DNA of 64,000 bases from Marinobacter pelagius (GTDB taxonomy: Bacteria; Pseudomonadota; Gammaproteobacteria; Pseudomonadales; Oleiphilaceae), in contig NZ_FOUR01000007.1 of NCBI RefSeq assembly GCF_900114925.1, positions 1-64,000 of the forward strand, given 5' to 3'. The notes beneath the pieces were generated by a model. It saw only the letters and a program-made list of their open reading frames with translations. It did not search any database and was not told the origin of the DNA. The stretch's first letter is position 1. Each line of letters starts with the position of its first letter. Made by a program: the position numbers and the translations under genes. Of the stretch, positions 7,760 to 17,082 are shown one piece after another.

Positions 7760-7901
7760 ACTTCTCCAAACTGTAGTTGTTGGCTTTCTGTTGGTAAAAC
7801 CACGTACGCAATCGCCGGGGACAACCGGTGGCATCCCCGGAACGGGTGACTACACTGACTTTTGTACTTATACGCGTCTTTTATGAAAAGGAGTCTCCAG
7901 A

Positions 7902-9056
7902 ATGGTCCAATCTACACGTATTGCCGTTACACCGGGCGACGGCATTGGTCCGGAAGTGGTAGCGGAGGCAGTACGTTGCCTTGAAATCCTGCGCGCCAAG
8001 CATGGCCTGGCGCTGGAGTGGACCCGTTTCCCCTGGCCATCTCATGCCTGGCATGAGGAGAACGGAGAATCATGGCCTTCGGATGCACTGGAGCAACTGA
8101 AACAGTACGACGCCATCCTGCTCGGCGCCCTGGGTGATCCGGGTCCGATGGATGATCCTGACCGTTACCTGCTGCCGGACAGCATTTCCCTGGCCCCGCT
8201 TCTGGATATGCGCAAGGGCTTCGATCAGTGGGTATGTGAACGCCCTGCCCGCCTGCTCGATGGCGCTCGGCAGTACCTGGCTGACGAGCGGGCCAAGAAT
8301 ATCGACATGCTCGTGATTCGTGAGAACAGCGAAGGCGAGTATGTCAGCCAGGGGGGCCGGCTACGGCAGGGCACGCCGGATGAAGTGGCCACCCAGATGG
8401 AGGTGTTCACCCGCAAGGCCACCGACCGGATCATCCGTTACGGCTTCGAGCAGGCCCGGAGACGGGCGGAAGAGCGGGTCCGGGATGGCCGTACCCGCAG
8501 CTTCCGGACCCTGGACGGAAAGACCTGCGAGAGCCAGGTATGCCTGGTAACCAAGCGCAACGCCTTGCGTTACTGGGGGGATATGTACACCGAAGCCTTC
8601 GAGGCGATCAGCAAGGAATACCCGGATGTTGCCACCCATCACGAACTGGTGGACGCCGCCTGCATGAAGTTTGTCCAGGCCCCCTGGGCATTCGATGTCG
8701 TCGTTGCCAGCAACCTCCAGGGCGACATCCTCACCGACCTGGCCGCCGTCCTGTCCGGGGGTATGGGGGTGGCGCCGTCCTGCAACCTGAATCCCACCGA
8801 CAGCAACATGCCGTCCATGTTCGAGCCGACCCACGGCAGCGCTCCGGACATCGCCGGACAGGGCCTGGCGGATCCGACTGCCATGCTGTTCACCACGGCC
8901 CGTATGCTGGAATGGCTGGGCCGAAAGGATCCGACCCTGGCCGCAGCCGGCAAGGAACTGTTCGATGCCGTCGCCGCCGATCTGGCCGAAAATGCCGGGA
9001 CTCAACGCGGCACCCACGAAATAGGCCAGGCCATTTGTAAACGTCTGGAGGCCTGA
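7902..9056 (+). CDS. Isocitrate/isopropylmalate dehydrogenase family; tartrate/D-malate dehydrogenase-like
   Basis: A 384-residue NAD-dependent beta-decarboxylating dehydrogenase. It opens with the PGDGIGPEV motif and has MRKGFDQWVCERPARLL, the substrate-binding IRENSEGEY segment, and a metal-binding aspartate stretch in SNLQGDILTDLAA. A late NAD loop reads EPTHGSAPDIAG. These segments resemble tartrate and D-malate dehydrogenases more than LeuB or Icd. An AAGGAG site lies 8 nt before the ATG. An aminotransferase gene follows after 44 bp in the same direction, so the pair may process one substrate. The true substrate is not determined by sequence alone. Confidence 0.85.
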   Translation: MVQSTRIAVTPGDGIGPEVVAEAVRCLEILRAKHGLALEWTRFPWPSHAWHEENGESWPSDALEQLKQYDAILLGALGDPGPMDDPDRYLLPDSISLAPLLDMRKGFDQWVCERPARLLDGARQYLADERAKNIDMLVIRENSEGEYVSQGGRLRQGTPDEVATQMEVFTRKATDRIIRYGFEQARRRAEERVRDGRTRSFRTLDGKTCESQVCLVTKRNALRYWGDMYTEAFEAISKEYPDVATHHELVDAACMKFVQAPWAFDVVVASNLQGDILTDLAAVLSGGMGVAPSCNLNPTDSNMPSMFEPTHGSAPDIAGQGLADPTAMLFTTARMLEWLGRKDPTLAAAGKELFDAVAADLAENAGTQRGTHEIGQAICKRLEA

Positions 9057-9100
9057 CTAGTCTGCAAAAGAGGTATTCCACCCACTTCTGGAGGTGCAAT

Positions 9101-10360
9101 GTGACCGAGCACAAAGGCAAGTTATCCCCCCTGCTCAAGCAGGCTACCGGCATCACCGCCGCCAAGGGCGAAGGCGCCTATATTATTGATCCGGAGGGCA
9201 AGCGCTACCTGGATTTCACCTCAGGGATCGGGGTAACCAGTACCGGTCACTGCCACCCGAAGGTTGTGGAGGCCGCCCAGAAACAGGTGGCGACCATGAT
9301 CCATGCCCAGGCCACCACGGTGATGAACCCCAGGCTGCCGGAGCTGGCCGAGAAGCTCGGTGAACTGACGCCGGATCCCCTGAATGCCTTCTTTTTCTCA
9401 AATGCCGGGACGGAAGTGGCCGAGGGTGCCATCCGGCTGGTGCGCCAAGTCACGGGTCGCCCGAACATCATTGTGTTCCACGGTGGCTTCCATGGTCGGA
9501 CCATGGGGTCGCTGTCCCTGACCACCTCCAGTGTCGGCCTGCGGGCGGGCGTGAGCCCGATGATGGGTGGCGTGGTGGTTGCCCCCTTCCCCCACGCCTT
9601 CCATTACGGCTGGAGTGTCGAGGAGGCCACGGATTTCTGCCTGAAGGAGCTGGACCGGATCTTTGTGACCTACTCCGCCCCGAAGGAAACCGCCGCCATG
9701 CTCATCGAGCCGGTTCAGGGGGAAGGCGGCTACGTGCCCGCCAATGCCCGCTTCATGCAGGGCCTGCGGGAACGCTGCGACAAGCATGGCATCATGCTGG
9801 TGTTTGATGAGGTCCAGGCCGGCTTCGGCCGCAGCGGCAAGTTCTGGGCCCATGAACATTTTGGTGTCACGCCGGATGCGATCATGATTGCCAAGGGCCT
9901 GGCCAGCGGCTTCCCGATCTCGGCCTTGGCAGCCTCCGAGGAAACCATGGCCAAGGGCTGGCCCGGGTCCCAGGGGGGCACTTACGGCGGCAATGCCGTG
10001 TCCGCGGCTGCGGCGATCGCCACCATTGATGTGATCAAGGAGGAAGGCCTGGTCGAGAACGCGGCGAAGATGGGTCAGCGCCTCTGGGACAACCTGCATG
10101 CCCTGAAGAAGGACTACCCCGAGATGGCGGACATCCGCGGCAAGGGCCTGATGGTGGGCGTGGAAATGCGTCGAGGCGACTGCCCGGATGGCGAGCGGGC
10201 CGGCAACCTGCTCAAGGAATGCGAGAAGCGCGGACTGCTGATGCTGCGGTGCGGGCCCTATCACGAGATCGTCCGCTGGCTGCCGCCGCTGATTGTGAAC
10301 CAGCAGCAGATCGACGAGGCGACGGGGATTTTCGAGGAGGCGTTGAAGGCGACTGCCTGA
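9101..10360 (+). CDS. Class III PLP-dependent aminotransferase, GabT-like
   Basis: A 419-residue fold-type I class III aminotransferase. It has the GGFHGRTMG glycine-rich segment, the cofactor aspartate in VFDEVQAGFGRSG and the Schiff-base lysine in IAKGLASGFP. The length and motifs match 4-aminobutyrate or acetylornithine-type transaminases. Translation starts at a GTG at 9101, supported by GGAGG with 6-nt spacing. It follows the dehydrogenase at 7902 in a probable two-gene operon and is followed by three palindromic repeats. An omega-amino acid donor is likely; the specific one is unknown. Confidence 0.86.
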   Translation: MTEHKGKLSPLLKQATGITAAKGEGAYIIDPEGKRYLDFTSGIGVTSTGHCHPKVVEAAQKQVATMIHAQATTVMNPRLPELAEKLGELTPDPLNAFFFSNAGTEVAEGAIRLVRQVTGRPNIIVFHGGFHGRTMGSLSLTTSSVGLRAGVSPMMGGVVVAPFPHAFHYGWSVEEATDFCLKELDRIFVTYSAPKETAAMLIEPVQGEGGYVPANARFMQGLRERCDKHGIMLVFDEVQAGFGRSGKFWAHEHFGVTPDAIMIAKGLASGFPISALAASEETMAKGWPGSQGGTYGGNAVSAAAAIATIDVIKEEGLVENAAKMGQRLWDNLHALKKDYPEMADIRGKGLMVGVEMRRGDCPDGERAGNLLKECEKRGLLMLRCGPYHEIVRWLPPLIVNQQQIDEATGIFEEALKATA

Positions 10361-10385
10361 AATTTGAAGTCAGACTCAAGACGAC

Positions 10386-10415
10386 GGGGTCAGATGAAAG
10401 CTTTCATCTGACCCC
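10386..10415. repeat. 30-bp palindromic repeat, type A, perfect copy
   Basis: A fully perfect 30-bp palindrome (15-bp arms, GGGGTCAGATGAAAG), followed by an A and five T residues on the plus strand. It is the first of an A-B-A trio after the aminotransferase gene and may also serve as its terminator. Confidence 0.9.
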
Positions 10416-10446
10416 ATTTTTATATCCGAAGCTTGAGCGTGAACCC

Positions 10447-10481
10447 GGGGTCAGAAGAACGCTTTCTTCTGACCCCTTTTT
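10447..10481 (+). terminator. Palindromic repeat type B with T-run
   Basis: The 13-bp perfect stem at 10447-10476 (GGGGTCAGAAGAA arm, 4-nt loop) is followed immediately by TTTTT. It is the second member of the A-B-A trio, starting 61 bp after the first. It has the form of a rho-independent terminator on the plus strand. Confidence 0.6.
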
Positions 10482-10505
10482 CAACTTTGTAGATAGACCC
10501 AGAAC

Positions 10506-10535
10506 GGGGTCAGATGAAGGCTTTCATCTGACCCC
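10506..10535. repeat. 30-bp palindromic repeat, type A
   Basis: Third member of the trio, starting 59 bp after the second. The palindrome is complete except for one mismatch next to the centre. It lies 19 bp beyond the stop codon of the minus-strand lipoprotein gene. Confidence 0.88.
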
Positions 10536-10553
10536 ATGGTAGTGCCCCCACTT

Positions 10554-11129
10554 TCATTCGTTGTCCATCACGAATTCCAGGCGGCCGGGCGCCACCCTCA
10601 CATCCATCGGCACCATCCCGAACATCCGCTGGGCAAAGTCGGCCTCATCCAGGCGGTACACCGGCATGGTTTCCAGCATCTGGGCTACCACGCGCATGAC
10701 GGTATCGGTCACCGGCGCCAGATCACCCTTGAAGAAGGGGGAGTCGATACTACTTTCCAGCAGTTGCAGGCGCCGGATATAGACGGCCTTTTCCTGGCTG
10801 TCATAGTAAGGCGCGCCTTCCACTTTCAGGGCGATGTCCACGGGCAGCTTTGCCATCAGGGCATTCAGGGCTACCTGACCGCGCACGTCAATCACCGCAA
10901 CATCCCGTCCGTCCGGGCCCAGGGTAATGTCAGCGTCATTCAGGCTCAGGCTGAGCGGGGAGCCACTCTGCAGTTGCTTGCGGTCGTACTCCGCCACCAC
11001 GTCTTTCAGGTGGCTTTCCAGCTCCCCCTCTGAAATAGAGTAGGGGGAAATGCTGGCACAGCCACTGGAGAGCAGCGCTACAACGGCCAGGACGGCCCAC
11101 AGGGCGCGGTTGGGTAATGTTTTCATCAA
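10554..11129 (-). CDS. DUF1439 family lipoprotein
   Basis: A 191-residue predicted outer-membrane or periplasmic lipoprotein. A hydrophobic signal segment ends in the lipobox LSSGC (Cys at about residue 24). The rest is a soluble domain like that of DUF1439 proteins such as E. coli YceB, whose function is unknown. Two adjacent ATG codons allow a start at 11129 or 11126. It is transcribed convergently with the aminotransferase and sits downstream of the CPXCG and aminotransferase genes on the same strand. Confidence 0.8.
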   Translation of the reverse strand: MMKTLPNRALWAVLAVVALLSSGCASISPYSISEGELESHLKDVVAEYDRKQLQSGSPLSLSLNDADITLGPDGRDVAVIDVRGQVALNALMAKLPVDIALKVEGAPYYDSQEKAVYIRRLQLLESSIDSPFFKGDLAPVTDTVMRVVAQMLETMPVYRLDEADFAQRMFGMVPMDVRVAPGRLEFVMDNE

Positions 11130-11218
11130 TGGTTCCTCCGAAAGATGGTCTTATCCTGCGCCACGGGGCGGAATCGGGCAACTGCGGGATGTTACAGATT
11201 GGTCAGGATAACCCGGAC

Positions 11219-11410
11219 TTACTCATTTTCGGCCCGGGCTTCAACGTGCGGCGTGAGGTTTTCGTCGATGGTCACATGCAGCAGGATCGGCTGGCAGCAA
11301 ACCTGGCAGTCCTCTACGTACTCCTGCTCCGCCACTGACGGGTCGACGCTGATGTCCAGCGTCTCCCAGCAGTAGGGGCATTGGATGAGCACAGACTCCA
11401 GGGCAGACAC
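11219..11410 (-). CDS. CPXCG-motif cysteine-rich protein
   Basis: A 63-residue protein with two cysteine pairs, CPYC near residue 11 and CQVCC near residue 35, typical of the small CPXCG-motif family. The arrangement suggests one zinc site; no function is established for the family. It follows the aminotransferase gene at 11420 by 9 bp and is probably co-transcribed with it. Confidence 0.8.
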   Translation of the reverse strand: MSALESVLIQCPYCWETLDISVDPSVAEQEYVEDCQVCCQPILLHVTIDENLTPHVEARAENE

Positions 11411-11419
11411 ACAGGCTCC

Positions 11420-12646
11420 TTACAGTTGCTGCTTGGCCATCCAGGGGATGATCCGGTCAAAGGCCTCTTCGAGCCGTTCGCAGGTAGTGGAGAAACTGAT
11501 GCGCAGGGCATTGGTGCACTCCTCCCCGAAGGCATCCCCCGGCACCACGCAGACCCCGGTTTCCTTGAGCATGCGCAGCGCCAGATCCGAGCCGTCCACA
11601 TGGGGTGGCAGGTCCGGGAAGGCAAAGAATGCGCCCCCTGGTTTATACCCGGTCATGTAGGGCGTCTGATCAATCAGTTCCACCACCTTGTCCCGCCGTT
11701 CCCGGTAGATGTCCACCATGTCCCGTACACACTGCTGGTCGCCGGTCAGGGCCGCCACACCGGCGAACTGGGCCGGGGTATTGGCCACCGAGGTGGTGAA
11801 CATGTGGTACCGGCGCAGCGACTTGATCGCCGCCTGGCTGGAAATCACCCAGCCAACCCGCAGGCCTGCCATGCTGTAGGTCTTGGAGAAACTGCTGATG
11901 CACATGATGTTGTCCAGGTCCATGGAACAGTTGAGGACACTGGCAAAATCGTCGTCATCGAAGATCAGGTGATCGTAGACTTCGTCGGCATAAACCTGGA
12001 TGCCCCGGTAGGCGCACTCCTCCAGGATGGTCTCCACGGTGCTGCGCGGATACACCGCCCCGGTCGGGTTGTTCGGATTGTTCAGAACCAGCGCAAAAGT
12101 CCGCGAACCCATGGCCCGGATGACATCATCCGGATCCAGCTGGTGGTTGTTCTCGGCCCGGGTGGGCACGTACTTGACCTCGCCACCGTTCATGCGAATC
12201 AGCGGGGCGTACAGCAGGAAAGACGGGTCGGTGACGATGAACTGGCGGCCCGGTGCCGAGGTGGCGGACAACGCCAGGTACATGGCCTCGGTGGCGCCGC
12301 TGGTAATCAGGATGTTGTCCCGGGTGAGCTTCCGGTTGTAACGGCGACCGTAATAGTCTCGCAGTGCCACCAACAGCTCCGGCAGGCCCGCATCCATGGT
12401 ATAGCCGGTCTGGCCCGCATTGAGGGCGTCAACGTAGGCATCAATGATGTGCTTGGGCGTTGGCAGATCCGGCTGGCCGATGGACAGGTGGATCACGTCC
12501 TTCATGCTCGAGGCCATATTCACCAGACGACGAATACCGGATACCGGAATCGCCTGCATGGCAGGGTTCCAACTGGCCTTCGCCTTACGATACTTGATCT
12601 TGCGCGGCTTGGCCTGGCCGGTTTCGCGGTTGGGAGCTTCTGCCAT
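11420..12646 (-). CDS. Class I/II PLP-dependent aminotransferase
   Basis: A 408-residue aminotransferase with the full fold-type I core. It has a SIGQPD N-terminal loop, the NNPNNPTGAV segment, an aspartate and tyrosine in YADEVYDHLIF, the Schiff-base lysine in SSFSKTYSMAGLR, and a late substrate-carboxylate arginine near LRISFS. The basic N-terminal 30 residues are unusual and may be a disordered tail. The family covers aspartate, alanine and aromatic transaminases, and I cannot assign the substrate. The promoter lies in the repeat-bearing 386-bp gap toward the dehydrogenase at 13033. Confidence 0.87.
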   Translation of the reverse strand: MAEAPNRETGQAKPRKIKYRKAKASWNPAMQAIPVSGIRRLVNMASSMKDVIHLSIGQPDLPTPKHIIDAYVDALNAGQTGYTMDAGLPELLVALRDYYGRRYNRKLTRDNILITSGATEAMYLALSATSAPGRQFIVTDPSFLLYAPLIRMNGGEVKYVPTRAENNHQLDPDDVIRAMGSRTFALVLNNPNNPTGAVYPRSTVETILEECAYRGIQVYADEVYDHLIFDDDDFASVLNCSMDLDNIMCISSFSKTYSMAGLRVGWVISSQAAIKSLRRYHMFTTSVANTPAQFAGVAALTGDQQCVRDMVDIYRERRDKVVELIDQTPYMTGYKPGGAFFAFPDLPPHVDGSDLALRMLKETGVCVVPGDAFGEECTNALRISFSTTCERLEEAFDRIIPWMAKQQL

Positions 12647-12760
12647 AAATACCTCCTCGGGACGGGACGGAAAAAGACCTACCTCTGCAGGTTAGTCAGT
12701 AAAAACAGGCGGTACAAGACAAAAACCAACAAAGATGAGATAAGTAAAAATACCGCCCCG

Positions 12761-12789
12761 GGGGCAGATGAACGCCTTCGTCTGACCCC
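12761..12789. repeat. 30-bp palindromic repeat, degenerate type A
   Basis: A 29-bp member with one arm base deleted and one position changed so that the stem would pair as a T-G wobble instead of T-A. First of the second A-B-A trio. Confidence 0.7.
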
Positions 12790-12821
12790 TTCTTGGCGAC
12801 TGACTCCGGGTAAGGAATCCC

Positions 12822-12851
12822 GGGGTCAGAAGAAGGCTTTCTTCAGACCCC
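12822..12851. repeat. 30-bp palindromic repeat, type B
   Basis: Type B member (GGGGTCAGAAGAA left arm) with one arm mismatch. It starts 61 bp after the previous copy, the same A-to-B offset as in the trio at 10386. Confidence 0.8.
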
Positions 12852-12864
12852 TGATCCGATACCC

Positions 12865-12894
12865 GGGGTCTGATGAAAACTTTCATCTGACCCC
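12865..12894. repeat. 30-bp palindromic repeat, type A
   Basis: Type A member with a GGGGTCTGATGAA left arm and one arm mismatch. Its right arm and the following CATCTTA are duplicated directly downstream. Confidence 0.82.
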
Positions 12895-13032
12895 ATCTTA
12901 TTCATCTGCCCCCATCTTATTGATGACCTCCCCAGGTTGACCGGGCTCCATCGTCAAACCAGACTGTAGGAAGCGGTACACCCAACCCACCGCAGCAATT
13001 TCATTGTTCACCGATAACGAGGCGGAGGCCCA

Positions 13033-14016
13033 ATGACTCAGCAAAGCAAACCGGTTGTAACCGTTTTGACAGCCCCTGGCGAGCAGCAGCCACCGGGCAT
13101 GGATGCGCTAAAAGCCCGGGCCGAAGTCCGGTTTGCCTGTGATGAACAGACGCTGAGAGATACCCTGCCCGGTACCGATGTGATGATGGTGACCGATTTC
13201 AGGACCGAGGCCCTTGAAGCCGCCTGGCCCTGCGCCGACAAACTCCAGTGGATTCACGCCACCAGTGCCGGCGTCGATGCCCTCATGTTCCCGGGCCTGA
13301 TCGAAAGCGACGTGGTCGTCACCAACGCCCGGGGCATCTTCGATCGGACCATTGCCGAGTATGTGCTTTGCACCATCCTGATGTTCGCCAAGGACTTCCC
13401 GAATTCCATTCGCCTCCAGCACCGGCACGAGTGGAAACACCGGGACACCGAGCGGGCCGAGGGCAAACAGGTGCTGGTGGTTGGTGCCGGCTCCATTGGT
13501 CGCCAGATCGGCCGGCTGGTCCGCGCAGCGGGGCTCCAGCCCCATGGCATCGCCCGCACCCCGCGCCACGACGATCCGGATTTCGTGGCGGTGCACGGCA
13601 ACGATGACCTGTTCAACCAGCTGCCCCACTATGATTTTGTGGTCATTGCTGCGCCCCTGACCCCCCAGACCGAAGGCCTGTTCGACCACAAGGCGTTCAA
13701 GGCGATGCGCAACAGCGCCAGGCTCATCAACATCGGCCGCGGCCCCATCGTGAAAACCGATGATCTGATCGTTGCCCTGGAAGATGGCGAAATCGCCGGC
13801 GCCGCCCTGGATGTCTTCGAGGAAGAGCCGCTGCCCAAGGGCCACCCGCTCTGGGACATGGAAAACGTCATCATGACCGCCCACATGGCCGGCGATTTCA
13901 TCGGCTGGAAGCGGGCCCTGACCGACCAGTTCCTGGAGAACTTCGATCTGTGGCACAAGGGCCGTGACCTGTTCAACCTGGTTGACAAGAGACTCGGTTA
14001 CGCCGGCAGCAAATAA
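13033..14016 (+). CDS. D-2-hydroxyacid dehydrogenase
   Basis: A 327-residue NAD-dependent dehydrogenase of the D-isomer-specific 2-hydroxyacid family. It has the cofactor loop GAGSIGRQIG, the substrate arginine in NIGRGPIV, the catalytic glutamate in DVFEEEPLP and the catalytic histidine in MTAHMAG. A GGAGG site lies 4 nt before the ATG. A rho-independent terminator follows at 14051. The gene is isolated from obvious pathway partners. Glyoxylate/hydroxypyruvate or a branched 2-oxoacid is a possible substrate. Confidence 0.88.
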   Translation: MTQQSKPVVTVLTAPGEQQPPGMDALKARAEVRFACDEQTLRDTLPGTDVMMVTDFRTEALEAAWPCADKLQWIHATSAGVDALMFPGLIESDVVVTNARGIFDRTIAEYVLCTILMFAKDFPNSIRLQHRHEWKHRDTERAEGKQVLVVGAGSIGRQIGRLVRAAGLQPHGIARTPRHDDPDFVAVHGNDDLFNQLPHYDFVVIAAPLTPQTEGLFDHKAFKAMRNSARLINIGRGPIVKTDDLIVALEDGEIAGAALDVFEEEPLPKGHPLWDMENVIMTAHMAGDFIGWKRALTDQFLENFDLWHKGRDLFNLVDKRLGYAGSK

Positions 14017-14050
14017 CCGCAGCCCCGGGATTACAGCCCCACCAACAAAA

Positions 14051-14076
14051 ACGGGAACCCAAAGGCTCCCGTTTTT
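14051..14076 (+). terminator. Rho-independent terminator after the D-2-hydroxyacid dehydrogenase
   Basis: Stem ACGGGAACC pairing with GGCTCCCGT (one internal mismatch), a 4-nt loop and five T residues. It lies 35 bp past the dehydrogenase stop codon. Confidence 0.8.
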
Positions 14077-14088
14077 CAGGTCCAACCC

Positions 14089-14118
14089 GGAGTCAGATGA
14101 AAGTTTTCATCTGACTCC
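14089..14118. repeat. 30-bp palindromic repeat, covariant type A
   Basis: Arms begin GGAGTC and end GACTCC instead of GGGGTC and GACCCC, so a G-C stem pair has become A-T on both sides with pairing kept. The next 8 bp of arm match the family. It is the last copy in the window and lies just past the stop codon of the regulator gene at 14127. Confidence 0.85.
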
Positions 14119-14126
14119 AACTTCAA

Positions 14127-14792
14127 TCAGCCACCGGAAAGCGACTGGTCCGAGGGATCGATCTCCATCTGCTGGATTGCGATCACTGCCTGGGTCCGGT
14201 TACGAACCCCCAGCTTCCGGAATACCGCCGTGATATGGGCCTTGATGGTGGCCTCCGAAACATCCAGATCATAGGCGATCTGTTTGTTCAGAAGGCCCTC
14301 GGCCAGCATACCCAGCACCCGGAACTGCTGCGGCGTCAGGGACGCCAGACGCTCGGAGAAATCTGTCGATTCGGACTGCATCCGCTCGATCCTTTCTGCC
14401 ACACCCTCCGGCAGCCAGACATCCCCTTCCAGGACTGCCTGAATCGCCTCGGTAATGGTCGGCAGCGGCGCCGACTTCGGAATGAAGCCGGACGCCCCGT
14501 AGTCGATCGAACGGCGCATTACCTGCAGTTCCTCCGATCCTGACACAACCACCACCGGCAAACCCGGATACTGCCCGCGCATGAACACGAGCCCGGAGAA
14601 GCCGTGGGCACCGGGCATGTTCAGGTCCAGCAGAACCAGATCCGCGTCCGGGTGCGACTCTACCGCCGCCTGCAGTGACTTGATGCTGTCGACTTCAACC
14701 GTCTTGGCATCCGGCACCGCCTGACTGACCGCCTGCTTCAATGCTGCTCGGAACAGCGGGTGATCATCAGCGACGATAATTGTTTGTGTCAT
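14127..14792 (-). CDS. LuxR-type response regulator, CrbR/ErdR-like
   Basis: A 221-residue two-component regulator. The receiver domain (residues 4-120) has the acidic pair D9-D10, phosphorylation site D56 in LLDLNMPG, and the switch lysine in PKSA. The C-terminal LuxR helix-turn-helix reads LTPQQFRVLGMLAEGLLNKQIA. It is transcribed just downstream of acsA in the same direction (39-bp gap). Receiver-LuxR proteins next to acs are the CrbR/ErdR regulators that, with a CrbS/MxtR transporter-kinase, activate acetate scavenging in Vibrio and Pseudomonas. The kinase partner is not in this window. Confidence 0.85.
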   Translation of the reverse strand: MTQTIIVADDHPLFRAALKQAVSQAVPDAKTVEVDSIKSLQAAVESHPDADLVLLDLNMPGAHGFSGLVFMRGQYPGLPVVVVSGSEELQVMRRSIDYGASGFIPKSAPLPTITEAIQAVLEGDVWLPEGVAERIERMQSESTDFSERLASLTPQQFRVLGMLAEGLLNKQIAYDLDVSEATIKAHITAVFRKLGVRNRTQAVIAIQQMEIDPSDQSLSGG

Positions 14793-14831
14793 TCAACAGA
14801 TTCCTCACAGGTTATTGGCTGACAGCCGGCG

Positions 14832-16781
<1,950 letters not shown>

Positions 16782-17082
16782 TGTGCTCCCCCTTTGAGTT
16801 AGAGTCTGTTGTCATTGTCGGTTTTTTTAAAAACAGAGCGATCGGGCCTCTCCGGCCCAGAAGACGGATAGTCGTAGTTCAACATGTGTGCCACCACACA
16901 ATGAATTAGACTAACGTCCTAATGTGCCTGCACTTTTAGTCCAAAACTGACGTCAAACTGCAAGAAATGGCTGGAAAAAACACAAACTGAGAAGCTATCT
17001 TGAGGATAGTCCGAGACGGGAAAATCGCCAGTAAAAATGGCCGGATCCGGTCATTGCGACCAGACCCGGATGCCCGATCGGG
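16782..17082. other. Intergenic region: acsA promoter and fatty acyl-CoA reductase 3' end
   Basis: This 301-bp gap between two minus-strand genes holds the acsA leader near 16782-16800 and a terminator for the reductase gene at 17033-17067. The middle is AT-richer than the flanks and should contain the acsA promoter and CrbR-type binding sites, but I cannot mark them with confidence. No gene is visible. Confidence 0.6.
17033..17067 (-). terminator. Terminator of the fatty acyl-CoA reductase gene
   Basis: On the minus strand a 10-bp stem (GGGTCTGGTC with GACCGGATCC, two G-T wobbles) has a 5-nt loop and is followed four bases later by five T residues. It starts 15 bp past the reductase stop codon. 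Confidence 0.55.

Larger units (their letters stand above)
12647..13032. other. Divergent intergenic region carrying a palindrome cluster
   Basis: This 386-bp gap lies between the aminotransferase (minus) and the dehydrogenase (plus), so it must hold both promoters. Three palindromic repeats occupy 12761-12894. A direct duplication of about 19 bp follows (12882-12900 and 12901-12919) and includes half of a palindrome arm. I see no small gene. The dehydrogenase start is preceded by a GGAGG site. Confidence 0.7.

Noticed and set aside
368..12894. CRISPR array made from the repeated 30-bp units
   Set aside because: The units are palindromic, irregularly spaced over 14 kb and in separate intergenic gaps; there are no regular spacers and no cas genes.
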